Source: Adiantum capillus-veneris (taxonomy: Eukaryota; Streptophyta; Polypodiopsida; Polypodiales; Pteridaceae). From it: 64,000 bases of DNA. Below are positions 62,675 to 64,000 of the stretch, in pieces. The stretch's first letter is position 1; each line of letters begins with the position of its first letter. The position numbers were made by a program, and so were the translations under genes. The notes under the pieces were generated by a model. The model was not told the origin of the DNA and made no database searches. It saw only the letters and a list, made by a program, of their open reading frames with translations. The DNA is taken from assembly GCA_014529385.2 (NCBI GenBank), contig CM043967.1:4459001-4523000 (forward strand). The letters are read 5' to 3'.

Positions 62675-63555
62675 CAAACAAACAAAAATCAAAACACTAC
62701 GCAAACAACAAAACAAAGCATAAAGAAAGAAAAACGAAAAGATGAACCCGTCCACAAACCAATACTCGAAACTGCTAATGTGAGCCGCATCAAAATCACC
62801 AAGAAGACTGGCAAGCGTATCACGAGGGAAGGCAGGACCCAAGAGACCCTCCAAGTGGTATCCACTTTCAACACAGTCGAGACCATCGTTGCAGACCAAA
62901 CGCCAAGGTTCGAGCACCTAATCCAAAGAACAAGTGAGCAACAGCCTAGGGTGGGGAGGAACTGTGAATCTCCACAGAAGCTATTGGTGACAAAATGAAG
63001 CCTAGAGGCGTTGCAATGTATGGGCGATGGCGAAACGCCTCACGGGGAGCCTTGGGGGTTGTAGGTCAATGAAAGCCCACGGGTGTGGGCAAGGCGTGCT
63101 GGAATGTCTTGCACGAGGCAACCCCAAACTGAGGCTTATAAAATGGTGTTGCACATTGTACGTAAACATATGTAGGCTTGGTTTCGTTGATGGAAACCGT
63201 TTAGGGTAGCTCTTGGCAGAGGACTATGGCGGGCTTGCAAGCTAGCAAGGCGGGCACATCTCAGGCCAAGCAATGCAAAGTAGAACTAGCGCACGTCAGA
63301 GGCTGAGCATTGCAAAGGTAGGAACGTCGAAAACAGCAACATGAACAACGCAAAGGCGAAGATGCAGATAGCGTGAAGCAAGACTGCACGATGGCAAGGC
63401 AAGGGATCTGCTAGGGCGGGCAAAAAGTTGCGTGAGGGAGGCAAGAGCTGCGGAACAATCACAGAGTTCGGGTTCGCGGCGTGCAGCTCGTACGGCTCCT
63501 CTTGCCAGGGCTTCTCTCTCTCTCTCTCTCTCTCTCTAGTTTGAGAACATGCGCT
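62672..63555. other. No gene recognised
   Basis: Open stretches on both strands but without recognisable motifs. A short (CT)n at about 63,512-63,538. Confidence 0.4.
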
Positions 63556-63740
63556 CCCGAAGCTAGCTTGCAGATGAAGAAATTCAACCTTCCATAGCAA
63601 AAGAACTGAATTCCATTAAGGCGCAAGTGTTCACCATCCCAACGAAGGAGGACAAGAAAGCACGGAAGACCTCTTTATGGATAAGGGTGCTCAGCCGCAC
63701 AAAAAAGCAACTAGAGGAAGTGGACCAATCGCTCGGCCAT
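63556..63740 (+). pseudogene. Coiled-coil gag-like fragment, second copy
   Basis: The plus strand encodes DEEIQPSIAKELNSIKAQVF, then LWIRVLSRTKKQLEEVDQ, related to ELQPSVIGELNTMKEQVAT and VITKTQQKVDEVEKW at 58.6-58.75 kb. It is part of the same dispersed element. The remaining 260 bp to the window end show nothing. Confidence 0.4.
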
Positions 63741-64000
63741 CGACTGTTTCACACTGGCCATATAATGTTTGGTGATTTGTGACTTCAAAAAGGACGTCCC
63801 AAAAATTAAATAAAAATCAAGGGAAGTAAACCAACAAATAAAGTTAGTAATTGTCACAGCCTCGTGACATGCTGCATGACGAAAGCCACCAATAGTGTAA
63901 GTAAAAGCTACTGCAAAAGATGTTTGACCATGATCTACAGCCACTCCAACAGGTCTGAGTGAGACTGATAAGTCCTGAAATCATGGTATAAGTGATGTGG

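Noticed and set aside
62480-62917. A 145-codon minus-strand frame with a long Glu-Arg run
   Set aside because: The run is the (CT)n microsatellite, and the flanks show no recognisable domain.

Overview
The window looks like a piece of a large, repeat-filled land-plant nuclear genome. The evidence is a spliced gene for the cohesin loader SCC2 (NIPBL/Nipped-B family) with the PHD finger found in plant SCC2, embedded in plant-type retrotransposons: Ty3/gypsy chromoviruses with a C-terminal chromodomain and tRNA-iMet-type primer sites, and an L1-like LINE with a zinc-knuckle ORF1. Introns of 6-13 kb and long (GA)n tracts suggest a large-genome lineage such as a fern or gymnosperm. That last step is inference; I cannot name the species.

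Layout. (1) 1-9.36 kb: a head-to-tail, minus-strand array of LINE copies of one family, separated by (GA)n tracts. (2) 9.36-10.1 kb: a compound direct/inverted repeat followed by (TA)n(GA)n. (3) 11.35-48.34 kb: SCC2 on the plus strand, 22 proposed exons in three clusters (22.25-23.40, 29.86-32.11 and 45.07-48.34 kb) plus one tentative upstream exon at 11.35 kb. Within a cluster most introns are 68-221 bp (one is 603 bp). Between clusters lie giant introns of 10.8, 6.5 and 13.0 kb. (4) The giant introns hold the mobile DNA: a nearly full-length antisense LINE with ORF1 and EN/RT (16.2-21.4 kb), a Copia-like remnant (12.4-13.3 kb), decayed Ty3 gag and RT fragments (23.6-25.4 and 28.8-29.8 kb), and a complete antisense Ty3 chromovirus (34,996-43,070) with two LTRs, a 5-bp GCGAG target duplication and a solo LTR nested in its reverse transcriptase. 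(5) 48.3-64 kb: the SCC2 C terminus is not found. The region holds a minus-strand gag-protease element whose LTR was split by a second solo LTR, LINE fragments, a plus-strand Ty3 element (52.4-58.1 kb), a plus-strand LINE 3' half ending in (CT)n, and largely unclassified repeat-like sequence.

Function. Only SCC2 appears to be a working cellular gene. It loads cohesin onto chromatin, and the exon phases are consistent across every junction checked. All retroelement ORFs carry stops, frameshifts or lost catalytic residues, so I see no clearly autonomous mobile element.

The most unusual observations are: the LINE family ends in an ATTTC-like tail plus (CT)n instead of poly(A), so its insertions coincide with long GA/CT microsatellites; two array members share the same 5' truncation point, pointing to tandem duplication rather than independent insertion; several independent lesions hit the YxDD box of reverse transcriptases; and an approximately 35-bp LTR signature recurs six times in otherwise divergent LTRs. 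I recognised no CRISPR, bacterial defence system, rRNA or tRNA gene.
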